A stretch of DNA of 9,042 nt from Cyanobacteria bacterium UBA3803 (GTDB lineage: Bacteria; Cyanobacteriota; Vampirovibrionia; Gastranaerophilales; Gastranaerophilaceae), in the NCBI GenBank assembly GCA_002369055.1, contig DFEL01000142.1:1-9042 (forward strand). Direction: 5' to 3'. Made by a program: the position numbers and the translations under genes. Below are positions 1-5,747 of this stretch, in pieces; position 1 is the stretch's first letter, and the number at the start of each line of letters is the position of its first letter. The notes beneath the pieces are model-generated. The model ran no database searches, had not been told where the DNA came from, and saw only the letters and a list, made by a program, of their open reading frames with translations.

Positions 1-581
1 TTGTTATATTGTTTTTTATAACTTTGTGCTTGTTCTTCAAGAGTAACAATTTGTCTTTTATATTCCGAAATTGTTGCTTGGCATTCTTTTGCAGAAGAAC
101 TCAATTGTTCTTGAAGTTGTTGTGCTTCTTGTAAAACACTCTTCATTGAAATACCAAGTGCTTCCATTGTTTGTTTAATAATTTGAGCACCTGTTTGACG
201 TGTAACACCTGAAGGAAGTTTTGCTATTAACTTCTTCAATACCGCAACATTGTTTGGAACTTCAAAGTTATATAAATCACTTGCATATTTATCAACAACG
301 GCATGTGTATTTAAATTTTCAACCATGTTACCTTCAAAATCGCTGCTTGGTTTCATTGTAGAATCAAAAGTGTCTGTATCAGATGTGCTTTCAAATTCTT
401 GAGCAAAATCTGTTTTATTTTCTTTTTCAACAGTATCTTCTTCTTCAAAGTCTGCAAATTGTTCATCTTCTTCCGATGAGTCAATAACTTCTTCGTTTAA
501 ATCTAAAGCTTCCATTTCATCATCTGCTTTTAAAGCGTCTACAATGTTTTTTCCTGTATCTAAATCAAAATTTTCTGACAT
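1..581 (-). CDS. Acidic-then-coiled-coil protein of unknown function (C-terminus cut by the window edge)
   Basis: I do not recognise this family. The reading frame is open from an ATG at 579-581 to the left edge, giving 193 complete residues without a stop. Residues 1-85 are strongly acidic and low in complexity, with Asp/Glu clusters around 36-50, and look disordered. Residues about 105-150 form a compact predicted helical segment with the run VPNNVAVLKKLIAKLPSG, followed by TRQTGAQIIKQTMEALGIS. From about 150 to the edge the composition (Gln, Glu, Lys, Ser with spaced Leu/Ile) suggests a coiled coil. There is no signal peptide or membrane segment, so it is probably cytoplasmic. The start is supported by AGAGGA on the minus strand (586-591), 4 bases before the ATG. 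It is divergent from the glycosyltransferase pair. A scaffold or cell-division/polarity type coiled-coil role is possible, but nothing in the sequence proves it. Confidence 0.85.
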   Translation of the reverse strand, partial: MSENFDLDTGKNIVDALKADDEMEALDLNEEVIDSSEEDEQFADFEEEDTVEKENKTDFAQEFESTSDTDTFDSTMKPSSDFEGNMVENLNTHAVVDKYASDLYNFEVPNNVAVLKKLIAKLPSGVTRQTGAQIIKQTMEALGISMKSVLQEAQQLQEQLSSSAKECQATISEYKRQIVTLEEQAQSYKKQYN

Positions 582-612
582 ATTATCCTCTTTTTCTTAT
601 ATAGATAATCTT

Positions 613-641
613 ATAATACCAAAAAACTTTTTTTTTTACAA
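613..641 (-). promoter_or_regulatory. Candidate sigma-70 type promoter for the acidic coiled-coil gene
   Basis: On the minus strand TTGTAA (641-636, 4 of 6 to TTGACA) and TATTAT (618-613, 5 of 6 to TATAAT) are separated by exactly 17 bases. Transcription would begin near 606, leaving a leader of about 25 bases containing the AGAGGA ribosome site. The call rests on motif match and spacing only. In DNA this AT-rich chance matches are common. Confidence 0.4.
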
Positions 642-661
642 TAGTCTATTATAATTATGAT
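635..661 (+). promoter_or_regulatory. Candidate promoter for the glycosyltransferase pair, overlapping the divergent promoter
   Basis: TTTACA (635-640) and TATGAT (656-661) each match 5 of 6 consensus bases with a short 15-base spacer; TATAAT at 650-655 is an alternative -10 without a well-placed -35. Transcription from TATGAT would begin about 668, only some 8 bases before the ATG at 676, which fits the absence of a Shine-Dalgarno site there. The -35 overlaps the -35 of the minus-strand promoter, so the two units could compete for polymerase. Confidence 0.3.
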
Positions 662-675
662 AAAATTATTTTATT

Positions 676-2088
676 ATGCTCAAATTTTTAAAAAATTATT
701 CATACATTACTGCTATTATTGCAATCATGTTTTTCGGATTTGCAATAAGATTTTATATTTTCCTATCAGAACCATCTTTTTGGTTTGATGAAAGTGCATT
801 AGGTTATAATATTTTAACACTTAAATATAAAGAATTATTTGGAATTTTACATCTTCAGCAAGTTGCACCGCCACTATTTCTGGTCACAACAAAATTCTTA
901 ACAGCAACAATACATGCCGGAGATAGCATCTTAAGACTTTTTCCTTTTATCGTTGGAAATCTTTGTATAATCATGTTTTTTTTAATGATAAAAAATATAT
1001 TTACAGACAAAATTGCTATAATTTGGGGACTTATATTATTTTGCTTTAACACCCAATTGATATGGTATTCTATTGAATTAAAACCTTATATTGTTGAAGT
1101 TTTTTCAACATGTTTTTTGTTTTATTTATTTAAAAAGATTGATTGGAATTGGTCATTAAAAAAATTCATTATACTTGGACTAAGTTTATCATTAGTTCCT
1201 TGGTTTGCTTTTGTTTCAAGCATTTTACTATTTATTGGAGAAATAATTATTTTTTCTAAATCTAATTTTAAAAAATGGCTTACATTATTCTTACCAACAT
1301 TAATTTCAACGAGTTTACTGCTTATTTATGCTTTAAATATAAAAAATTTTTATTACAATTTTATGGAAGATTTTTTTAGTTATAATTTTTTAAATTTTAA
1401 ATTTGCAGTAATTCAATTATTCTTTTGTATTTGTTACTTATTTTCTGTGAAATATGCTATTTTGCCATTTATATTACTCATTATCGGAACAATATACTGT
1501 GCAGTTTATAAAAAATATACTTATTTCAAAAAGTATTCACTCTTTATATTTTTATCATTTTTTGTACTAAGTTTGTTTAAAGTATATCCTTTCTTTGATA
1601 GATTCATTTTATTTTTAATTCCGCTTGTGTTAATTATTATGTTGGCAATATTAGAAGTCCAAAACAATTCAAAATTTATTATAAGTTCATTACTAACCAT
1701 TTTTTTACTATTTCCGACAGTTTTAAATCTGAATAAACTGATAAAAAATGTTAATGTAAAAGGTGATTATGCAAAAGAACTAACAAAAGATTTAAGTAAC
1801 AAAATAAAAGCAGATGATATTATATATGTAGATAATTTATCTGTACCCGATTTTTTATACTATACTTGCTATTATAAATTTCATAATAAAATTTATCTTA
1901 ATGTTGATACAATAAATGGTAAAATTTTGTATAAAACAGACAGCAATAAAGAAGATTTAAATAAATTTAAGCCAAACAATGTATGGATATATTCAACTTG
2001 GGCAAAAAATTCATACTCGGAATACAAATACAACTATAAAAATATTTATTATCCAAAAAGTCAATTAATATACATAAAAGGTAATTAA
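676..2088 (+). CDS. GT-C fold membrane glycosyltransferase, family 39-like (first of a tandem pair)
   Basis: A 470-residue protein with a single N-terminal membrane segment (about 12-30), a periplasmic loop, roughly nine further hydrophobic spans up to about 350, and a soluble C-terminal part (about 355-470). The first loop carries FWFDE (35-39), the position where GT-C enzymes of the PMT/ArnT type hold the catalytic Asp-Glu. Other conserved-looking points are APPLFL (64-69), ELKPY (134-138) and the YPFFDRFILFLIP segment (304-316). GT-C enzymes use polyprenyl-phosphate-linked sugars and act on the outer face of the membrane; acceptor and sugar cannot be read here. No Shine-Dalgarno site precedes the ATG, suggesting a leaderless or very short-leader message. 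The next gene starts 2 bases after the stop and is its paralogue. It is more AT-rich than that gene, with many Phe/Tyr/Asn/Lys codons. Confidence 0.85.
   Translation: MLKFLKNYSYITAIIAIMFFGFAIRFYIFLSEPSFWFDESALGYNILTLKYKELFGILHLQQVAPPLFLVTTKFLTATIHAGDSILRLFPFIVGNLCIIMFFLMIKNIFTDKIAIIWGLILFCFNTQLIWYSIELKPYIVEVFSTCFLFYLFKKIDWNWSLKKFIILGLSLSLVPWFAFVSSILLFIGEIIIFSKSNFKKWLTLFLPTLISTSLLLIYALNIKNFYYNFMEDFFSYNFLNFKFAVIQLFFCICYLFSVKYAILPFILLIIGTIYCAVYKKYTYFKKYSLFIFLSFFVLSLFKVYPFFDRFILFLIPLVLIIMLAILEVQNNSKFIISSLLTIFLLFPTVLNLNKLIKNVNVKGDYAKELTKDLSNKIKADDIIYVDNLSVPDFLYYTCYYKFHNKIYLNVDTINGKILYKTDSNKEDLNKFKPNNVWIYSTWAKNSYSEYKYNYKNIYYPKSQLIYIKGN
2077..2081 (+). promoter_or_regulatory. Ribosome binding site deciding the TTG start of the second glycosyltransferase
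   Basis: AAAGG lies inside the last codons of the upstream gene, 9 bases before TTG at 2091. It supports the TTG start and coupled translation of the two paralogues; the first in-frame ATG is much further downstream and would remove the first membrane segment and the catalytic loop. Confidence 0.5.
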
Positions 2089-2090
2089 AA

Positions 2091-3536
2091 TTGAAAAAAG
2101 AACATATTATTTTAATATTAATCATTTTAATCGGATTCATATTAAGACTTAAGGGCTTAATAGCAAATCCGCCATTCTGGCATGATGAAGCAGCATTGGG
2201 TTGGAATGTATTAAATAAAAATTACTCGGATTTATTTGAGAAATTAAGGTTTTTACAAATTGCACCACCACTGTTTTTAATATGCACTAAATTTTTGGTA
2301 TTCATTACGGATAGTTATAATCATGTTTTCAGATGTGACATGGTATTGCGTTTTATCCCGTTTATATGCGGAAATTTATCATTAATAATGTTCTATTTTA
2401 TTGGTAATAAAATTTTTAATTCAAAATGGGCGTCTCTCGCAGGAACTGCTTTATTAGCACTTAACCCTGTTTTAATAAATTACAGTTACGAATTCAAGCC
2501 ATACAGTGTTGATGTTTTTTGTTCTCTCATCGCATTATATATTATGCTAAATATTAATTTTAAAAATGCAAACACTAAATTAATGCTTATTTATGGCACT
2601 ATCCTGGCAATTTTACCATGGTTTTCGTTTGGATGCTCTTTTATCATAATCGCCGGATTTATGACTTTGAGCTTTAAACGTGATAATCCAAATTTGTTTA
2701 CAACACTGCTCATGCCGGTTGTTGTCAGTGCATTTATTTACCTAAAGTGCTTTGTAATAAATTCGTATTTAAGCAATGCATCCGGAATGCTGTCATTCTG
2801 GCAAACAGAATTTGTATCAAAAGACCTCTCAAATCTTGCTCAATTAAACACTCAAAACTTACAATATTTTTTCTCTAATATACCACATTTATCACTGCTT
2901 TTAGTAGTTTTATGCTTAATAACAGGTTTTATACTAACTATAAAAGATTCAAAATTATCATTCGCATTAATTTCCATACTAACTTTTTCAACACTGACAG
3001 TTGCCTCAATGATGAAGTTATACCCGTACTCAAGACGAATGATTTTATTTTTAATTCCATTCTTGATAATTTATATAGTTAAAATTCTCGACATAAAAAA
3101 ATGGATTATCGGATGCGTTGTAATTTCATTTATACTAATTCCGCATGTTCTTTTCGCATACAATTTTATAAAAATTAAAAATATTAATAAAGGTGATTAT
3201 TCAAGAACAATGATGCAAATCATGGATAAAAATATAACACCTAAAGAAACTATTGTAATAAATGAAGGCTCAAATGCAGATTTCTTTTATTACAATACCT
3301 TTTACAAAATACAAAACAAAATAGAATATATAAAACCAAATTACACAAACAATGAAACTAATTCAAATCTAATGAAAAGATTACCTGCGGGTAACTACTG
3401 GTTATTTATGTCCTATGACTACAATACAGAATTTAAAAATATACAAGAAATTACAAACTGGGCTGAAAAAAATGGAAAAATAATATTTAAAACACAAGCA
3501 ACACAAAGTATCTTAATCAGACTTATTCTTGATTAA
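2091..3536 (+). CDS. GT-C fold membrane glycosyltransferase, family 39-like (second of a tandem pair)
   Basis: A 481-residue multi-pass membrane protein, clearly a paralogue of the preceding gene. Shared landmarks are the catalytic-loop FWHDE (29-33), APPLFL (58-63), EFKPYSVD (134-141), ILPWFSF (174-180), YPYSRRMILFLIP (311-323) and a GDY...FFYY...QNKIEY region (368-413) in the soluble C-terminal part. The first membrane span is residues 5-22 and the last near 338-358. It should transfer a sugar from a polyprenyl-phosphate donor to a cell-envelope acceptor on the outer face of the membrane; this is family knowledge, not readable specificity. It starts at a rare TTG, 2 bases after the upstream stop, with AAAGG 9 bases before it. 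The stop codon lies inside the downstream hairpin. The catalytic loop keeps both acidic residues, so both copies look functional. Confidence 0.87.
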   Translation: MKKEHIILILIILIGFILRLKGLIANPPFWHDEAALGWNVLNKNYSDLFEKLRFLQIAPPLFLICTKFLVFITDSYNHVFRCDMVLRFIPFICGNLSLIMFYFIGNKIFNSKWASLAGTALLALNPVLINYSYEFKPYSVDVFCSLIALYIMLNINFKNANTKLMLIYGTILAILPWFSFGCSFIIIAGFMTLSFKRDNPNLFTTLLMPVVVSAFIYLKCFVINSYLSNASGMLSFWQTEFVSKDLSNLAQLNTQNLQYFFSNIPHLSLLLVVLCLITGFILTIKDSKLSFALISILTFSTLTVASMMKLYPYSRRMILFLIPFLIIYIVKILDIKKWIIGCVVISFILIPHVLFAYNFIKIKNINKGDYSRTMMQIMDKNITPKETIVINEGSNADFFYYNTFYKIQNKIEYIKPNYTNNETNSNLMKRLPAGNYWLFMSYDYNTEFKNIQEITNWAEKNGKIIFKTQATQSILIRLILD

Positions 3537-3540
3537 GATA
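3509..3540. terminator. Perfect 11-bp hairpin between convergent genes, probable terminator
   Basis: TATCTTAATCA (3509-3519) pairs perfectly with TGATTAAGATA (3530-3540) around a 10-base loop. The right arm contains the TAA stop of the second glycosyltransferase. It separates two convergent genes and could act on both strands, but the stem is AT-rich and neither side has a strong T tract, so efficiency is uncertain. Confidence 0.5.
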
Positions 3541-3569
3541 CAACTTTGTATATATTTCTTATTCCAAAA

Positions 3570-3962
3570 CTATTGTTCTTCTCTTTCGTCATCATCGACT
3601 AAAGCATTTTCGAGGATAAGTTCTTTACGTTTCTTCTTAGTTTTTTCATAAAACTCATGCTCATCAAATTTTTCGTCTTTATCATCATCTAATCGTGACG
3701 GTCGCTTTTTGGTGTTAATCACACCCGCAACATTAATCATAGCCAACGAATTTAGTGTAGCACGTAACTGTGCACTTCTGTCAGTATAATTAATCGACAT
3801 ACTGCTTGTCGAATTTTCTTCATTTTTATCTTGACGGGAATACTCGCTACCTTGACCCATTTTATCGTCTTTTGTTCCTGCGGCTGTACCTGAAATGTCG
3901 CCACTCTTAAAATTAAAAGAGCCTCCGATACCGTAAAATCCCGCTGCTCTGTTATCTACCAT
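3570..3962 (-). CDS. Hydrophilic 130-residue protein of unknown function
   Basis: I do not recognise this protein. Residues 1-30 are Gly/Ala/Ser-rich (MVDNRAAGFYGIGGSFNF at the start), 30-60 are polar and likely disordered, 60-85 form a short moderately hydrophobic helix (SAQLRATLNSLAMINVAGVI), and 86-130 are highly charged with alternating Lys/Arg and Asp/Glu blocks. There is no signal peptide, membrane span or Cys. The start is supported by AAGGG on the minus strand (3972-3968), 5 bases before the ATG. It faces the glycosyltransferase pair tail to tail and diverges from the small-protein gene at 4248. The composition suits a partner-binding or structural accessory protein rather than an enzyme, but that is inference from composition only. 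Confidence 0.7.
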   Translation of the reverse strand: MVDNRAAGFYGIGGSFNFKSGDISGTAAGTKDDKMGQGSEYSRQDKNEENSTSSMSINYTDRSAQLRATLNSLAMINVAGVINTKKRPSRLDDDKDEKFDEHEFYEKTKKKRKELILENALVDDDEREEQ

Positions 3963-3999
3963 TGCAGCCCTTATTTCCTATTCAATTGTACTTTTTTTA

Positions 4000-4092
4000 A
4001 CATGTTTTCACATGCACACCGGCAAATATTTAATTTGCATTCATACAAATCCTCTAATTTTTTTTTTTGCTACATGCACTTTTACATGTTTT
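4000..4092 (+). repeat. Paired ACATG-type short repeats in swapped order
   Basis: The 9-mer ACATGTTTT occurs at 4000-4008 and 4084-4092, and the 8-mer ACATGCAC at 4010-4017 and 4072-4079. The order is 9-mer, 8-mer, then 8-mer, 9-mer, so the two clusters have mirrored block order while each block keeps its orientation. Such spacing could serve as a set of transcription-factor sites; no known consensus is matched with confidence. Confidence 0.5.
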
Positions 4093-4140
4093 ACAATTCT
4101 TAACAGTTAAAAAATATTCAAATTACAGTTTTTTATAAAA

Positions 4141-4157
4141 TGTAAACTAATGTTACA
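4141..4157. promoter_or_regulatory. Odd palindrome TGTAA-N7-TTACA, possible operator
   Basis: TGTAA (4141-4145) and TTACA (4153-4157) form an inverted repeat with a 7-base centre, about 90 bases upstream of the small-protein start. It resembles dimeric regulator sites in form. It is GTA-N9-TAC, so it does not meet the N8 spacing of cyanobacterial NtcA sites. Confidence 0.3.
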
Positions 4158-4163
4158 AAAAAT

Positions 4164-4187
4164 AAATAAAACTCTAAAGTTTTATTT
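4164..4187 (+). repeat. Perfect 10-bp hairpin upstream of the small-protein gene
   Basis: AAATAAAACT (4164-4173) and AGTTTTATTT (4178-4187) are perfect inverse complements around a CTAA loop, followed by TT. The form resembles an intrinsic terminator but the stem has only one G-C pair. If transcription starts upstream of it, it could be a leader structure or weak attenuator; if downstream, it may be an upstream promoter element or remnant. Confidence 0.45.
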
Positions 4188-4233
4188 TTGAGAATCCGAT
4201 ATATAAAACGTGAGAGATATGTAATTTAAATAT

Positions 4234-4239
4234 AAGGAG
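4234..4239 (+). promoter_or_regulatory. Consensus ribosome binding site of the 59-residue gene
   Basis: AAGGAG lies 8 bases before the ATG at 4248, the best ribosome site in the window. It selects 4248 over the out-of-frame ATG at 4241, which would give only six codons. Confidence 0.85.
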
Positions 4240-4247
4240 TATGTATT

Positions 4248-4427
4248 ATGAGAAAAGTTAATTATCAAAGATTTAAAAAAGCATTAGAAGAACAAAAAAC
4301 AGTTAATTTTATGAATTTAAAAAAGGATATTGATAGCATTAAATGCTTAATAGAAAAAGTACTTACTGCTGCATTAGAATCAACACAAACTACTATTGAA
4401 CGTGATTATAACGTAAGTTCACTTTAA
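4248..4427 (+). CDS. Small helical protein, 59 residues, unknown function
   Basis: A short gene starting MRKVNYQRFKKALEEQ and ending in NVSSL, with a TAA stop at 4425-4427. Residues 5-52 are predicted to be one or two amphipathic helices, with heptad-like hydrophobic positions (Phe, Leu, Ile, Val) and clusters of Lys and Glu; a single Cys sits at residue 33. There is no signal peptide or membrane span. The case for a real gene is a consensus AAGGAG 8 bases upstream, a 285-base control region with no other gene, and a strong terminator 52 bases after the stop, making it a self-contained unit. The amino-acid make-up is protein-like rather than random AT-rich translation. I do not recognise the family. 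A small regulator, an antitoxin-like or a partner-binding helix protein are all open. Confidence 0.75.
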   Translation: MRKVNYQRFKKALEEQKTVNFMNLKKDIDSIKCLIEKVLTAALESTQTTIERDYNVSSL

Positions 4428-4479
4428 TTAGAGTTTAAAAGTTTTAATTAGCATAGCTATTAGATTAGGGGACATTGTA

Positions 4480-4515
4480 AAAAAAGACCGATTACAATTG
4501 TAATCGGTCTTTTTT
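4480..4515. terminator. Perfect 36-base palindromic bidirectional intrinsic terminator
   Basis: Two 18-base arms (4480-4497 and 4498-4515) are exact inverse complements. The core GACCGATTAC pairs with GTAATCGGTC, leaving an AATT loop, with A6 before and T6 after, so each strand has a GC-containing stem followed by a T tract. It lies between the stop codons of two convergent genes (4427 plus, 4534 minus) and should end both messages. Confidence 0.93.
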
Positions 4516-4533
4516 GATTTATAAATTATATTT

Positions 4534-5658
4534 TTATACACCTAAAGCATTTAAACTGTTATAAGCAATTCTTGCATCTTCTGACTGTAAACCTTCAGCA
4601 TTTAATCTTTGTGCTGCTGCATTTGCAACTTGATTTAAAACCATGCCGTTTGCTTGTGCTTGTTTTGCCAATTCTTGTGCTTGTTTTTCTTGTGCTAAAA
4701 CTAATTCATCTTTACCAACAACTTTTTCAGCACCTTTCTTAGCCAATTTGCTACCGAAAATACCGCCGATTAATGAGCATACAGAACCGATAACTGCACC
4801 ACAAGCAGCACCAACTGCTGTACCTGCACCAGGAATAACAGAACCGATTAAAGCACCTAATTTAGTACCTAAAGCAGCACCTGCAACCCAACCGCCAACT
4901 GATGCAGCAGTTTTAACAGTTGATTTACCAAGTTGTTTCATACCTGCTTTTGCACCTAATTGCTTAAATGTCGGATATACGTTAGTAACAGCTTCAGTTG
5001 CACCTTCCATTACTAACATTGCAGTACCGCCATAAGATTTAAATGTATTCAAGCATGTACTTCCAACTGTGCTTTTTGCTGCTGCTGTGTTAATTGCAGC
5101 ACTTGCTTTATTAATACCTAAAAAGTTTTTAAATTTACCCCATAAACCTGTTGCAGAAGATGCTGCTTCTTTTGCTGCTGCTGCATTTGCTTGGCATAAC
5201 AATTGATTTGCAGTTTTTGCAGCATGTGCTGTACCTGTTTGACCCAAAGTTTCTGCTGCAATTCTTGCTTGGTTATACAAATTTTGAGTGTTTTTTGACA
5301 AACCTGCAAGTTTTTCCGCATCCGGAATTAAACCTAATAATTGTGCTGATGATGAAGCATTTGAAACTAATTTTGCACCATTTACAAATGAACCGCCTGA
5401 TTTATACAAGTTACTCATAGCTCTTGCATTTTGAGCAGCTGTATTCATTGCTTGACGATAGTTACCTTTGTTTGTTTTTAACCAAGAAATACCTTCAATA
5501 GCTAAGTTACCAAAAGCACCACTTGCTAAACTTGAAACAGTGATTGGATCTTGATTTGTTATTGCAACACCTGTTGCATATTTTGCTAAATTTTCAATAT
5601 CGTATGGTGAACGGTATGCACCTGTAAAACTCGGATTGTAATTGTAATTACCAGTCAT
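4534..5658 (-). CDS. Ala-rich protein with a glycine-zipper membrane domain, function unknown
   Basis: A 374-residue protein opening with an aromatic/Asn-rich motif (NYNYNPSFTGAYR, 4-16) and no classical signal peptide. Residues 60-200 are Ala-rich, polar and helical. Residues about 250-306 form a glycine-zipper block: repeated small-xxx-small spacing (GGWVAGAALGTKLGALIG, then GAACGAVIGSVCSLIGGIFG), followed by a Lys cluster. That pattern is typical of segments that insert in or cross membranes, including translocation regions of secreted toxins and some outer-membrane lipoproteins. Residues 315-374 are a Gln/Ala-rich charged helix. The start has only a weak GAGAG site 5 bases upstream; a stronger AGAGG lies farther up. 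The gene is minus-strand, 89 bases after the phosphohexomutase stop, and ends at the palindromic terminator. An exported membrane-active or surface protein is plausible, but no catalytic motif is visible. Confidence 0.85.
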   Translation of the reverse strand: MTGNYNYNPSFTGAYRSPYDIENLAKYATGVAITNQDPITVSSLASGAFGNLAIEGISWLKTNKGNYRQAMNTAAQNARAMSNLYKSGGSFVNGAKLVSNASSSAQLLGLIPDAEKLAGLSKNTQNLYNQARIAAETLGQTGTAHAAKTANQLLCQANAAAAKEAASSATGLWGKFKNFLGINKASAAINTAAAKSTVGSTCLNTFKSYGGTAMLVMEGATEAVTNVYPTFKQLGAKAGMKQLGKSTVKTAASVGGWVAGAALGTKLGALIGSVIPGAGTAVGAACGAVIGSVCSLIGGIFGSKLAKKGAEKVVGKDELVLAQEKQAQELAKQAQANGMVLNQVANAAAQRLNAEGLQSEDARIAYNSLNALGV

Positions 5659-5663
5659 ATTAA

Positions 5664-5684
5664 CTCTCGTTAAATTCCTCTCGT
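5664..5684 (+). repeat. Direct repeat CTCTCGT around the ribosome site of the glycine-zipper gene
   Basis: CTCTCGT occurs at 5664-5670 and 5678-5684 on the plus strand, i.e. ACGAGAG twice, 14 bases apart, in the leader of the minus-strand gene. The copies place two purine-rich GAGAG stretches before the ATG at 5656-5658; the nearer is 5 bases away, the farther too distant to serve that start. Confidence 0.4.
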
Positions 5685-5724
5685 ACTTATATAAAGTATT
5701 TTTTGAGAAAAAAATTGACTTTTT

Positions 5725-5747
5725 GTGTAATTACATGGTTATTACAC
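5725..5747. repeat. Inverted repeat GTGTAAT-N9-ATTACAC after the phosphohexomutase stop
   Basis: Arms 5725-5731 and 5741-5747 pair over 7 bases with a 9-base spacer and end exactly at the TAA stop of the phosphohexomutase. On the minus strand the T run (TTTTTTT, 5714-5708) follows about 11 bases later, too far for a standard intrinsic terminator. The site includes the 10-base palindrome TGTAATTACA (5726-5735) and may instead be a regulator site upstream of the glycine-zipper gene. Confidence 0.4.

Larger units (their letters stand above)
3963..4247. promoter_or_regulatory. Divergent control region between the 130-residue and 59-residue genes
   Basis: This 285-base non-coding stretch separates two divergent genes and holds several ordered sequence elements: paired ACATG-containing blocks (4000-4092), an inverted repeat GCAAAT-5 bases-ATTTGC (4022-4038), an 11-base T run (4058-4068), an odd palindrome TGTAA-7 bases-TTACA (4141-4157), and a 10-bp hairpin (4164-4187). 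A minus-strand TACAAT (3990-3985) is a possible -10 for the 130-residue gene, without a good -35. On the plus strand TTGAGA (4188-4193) resembles a -35 but has no well-spaced -10. No convincing reading frame with a ribosome site was found inside it. Confidence 0.5.

Noticed and set aside
855..1052. Open frame of 65 codons on the minus strand
   Set aside because: It lies wholly inside the first glycosyltransferase, has no ribosome site and no protein-like features; a shadow frame.
4000..4092. CRISPR-like or satellite repeat array
   Set aside because: Repeat units are only 8-9 bases, two copies each, with unequal spacing; more like regulator sites.
4141..4157. Possible cyanobacterial NtcA site
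   Set aside because: The arms give GTA-N9-TAC, one base longer than the NtcA N8 spacing, and no properly placed -10 follows.
3963..4247. Riboswitch or structured RNA in the long divergent gap
   Set aside because: Only short AT-rich hairpins are seen; no known aptamer core or multi-stem junction could be recognised.
4643..5035. Open frame of 130 codons on the plus strand, Pro/Ala-rich
   Set aside because: It is the antisense shadow of the Ala/Gly-rich 374-residue gene, whose composition suppresses stops on the other strand.
5118..5420. Two overlapping open frames (67 and 89 codons) on opposite strands, Gln- or Leu-rich
   Set aside because: Both arise from GCA/TGC repeats of the Ala-rich gene read out of frame; their low-complexity translations and lack of ribosome sites argue against coding.
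4534..5658. Phage tail tape-measure or structural protein
   Set aside because: Ala/Gly-rich helices fit loosely, but no phage gene lies nearby and the length is far below the usual tape-measure size.
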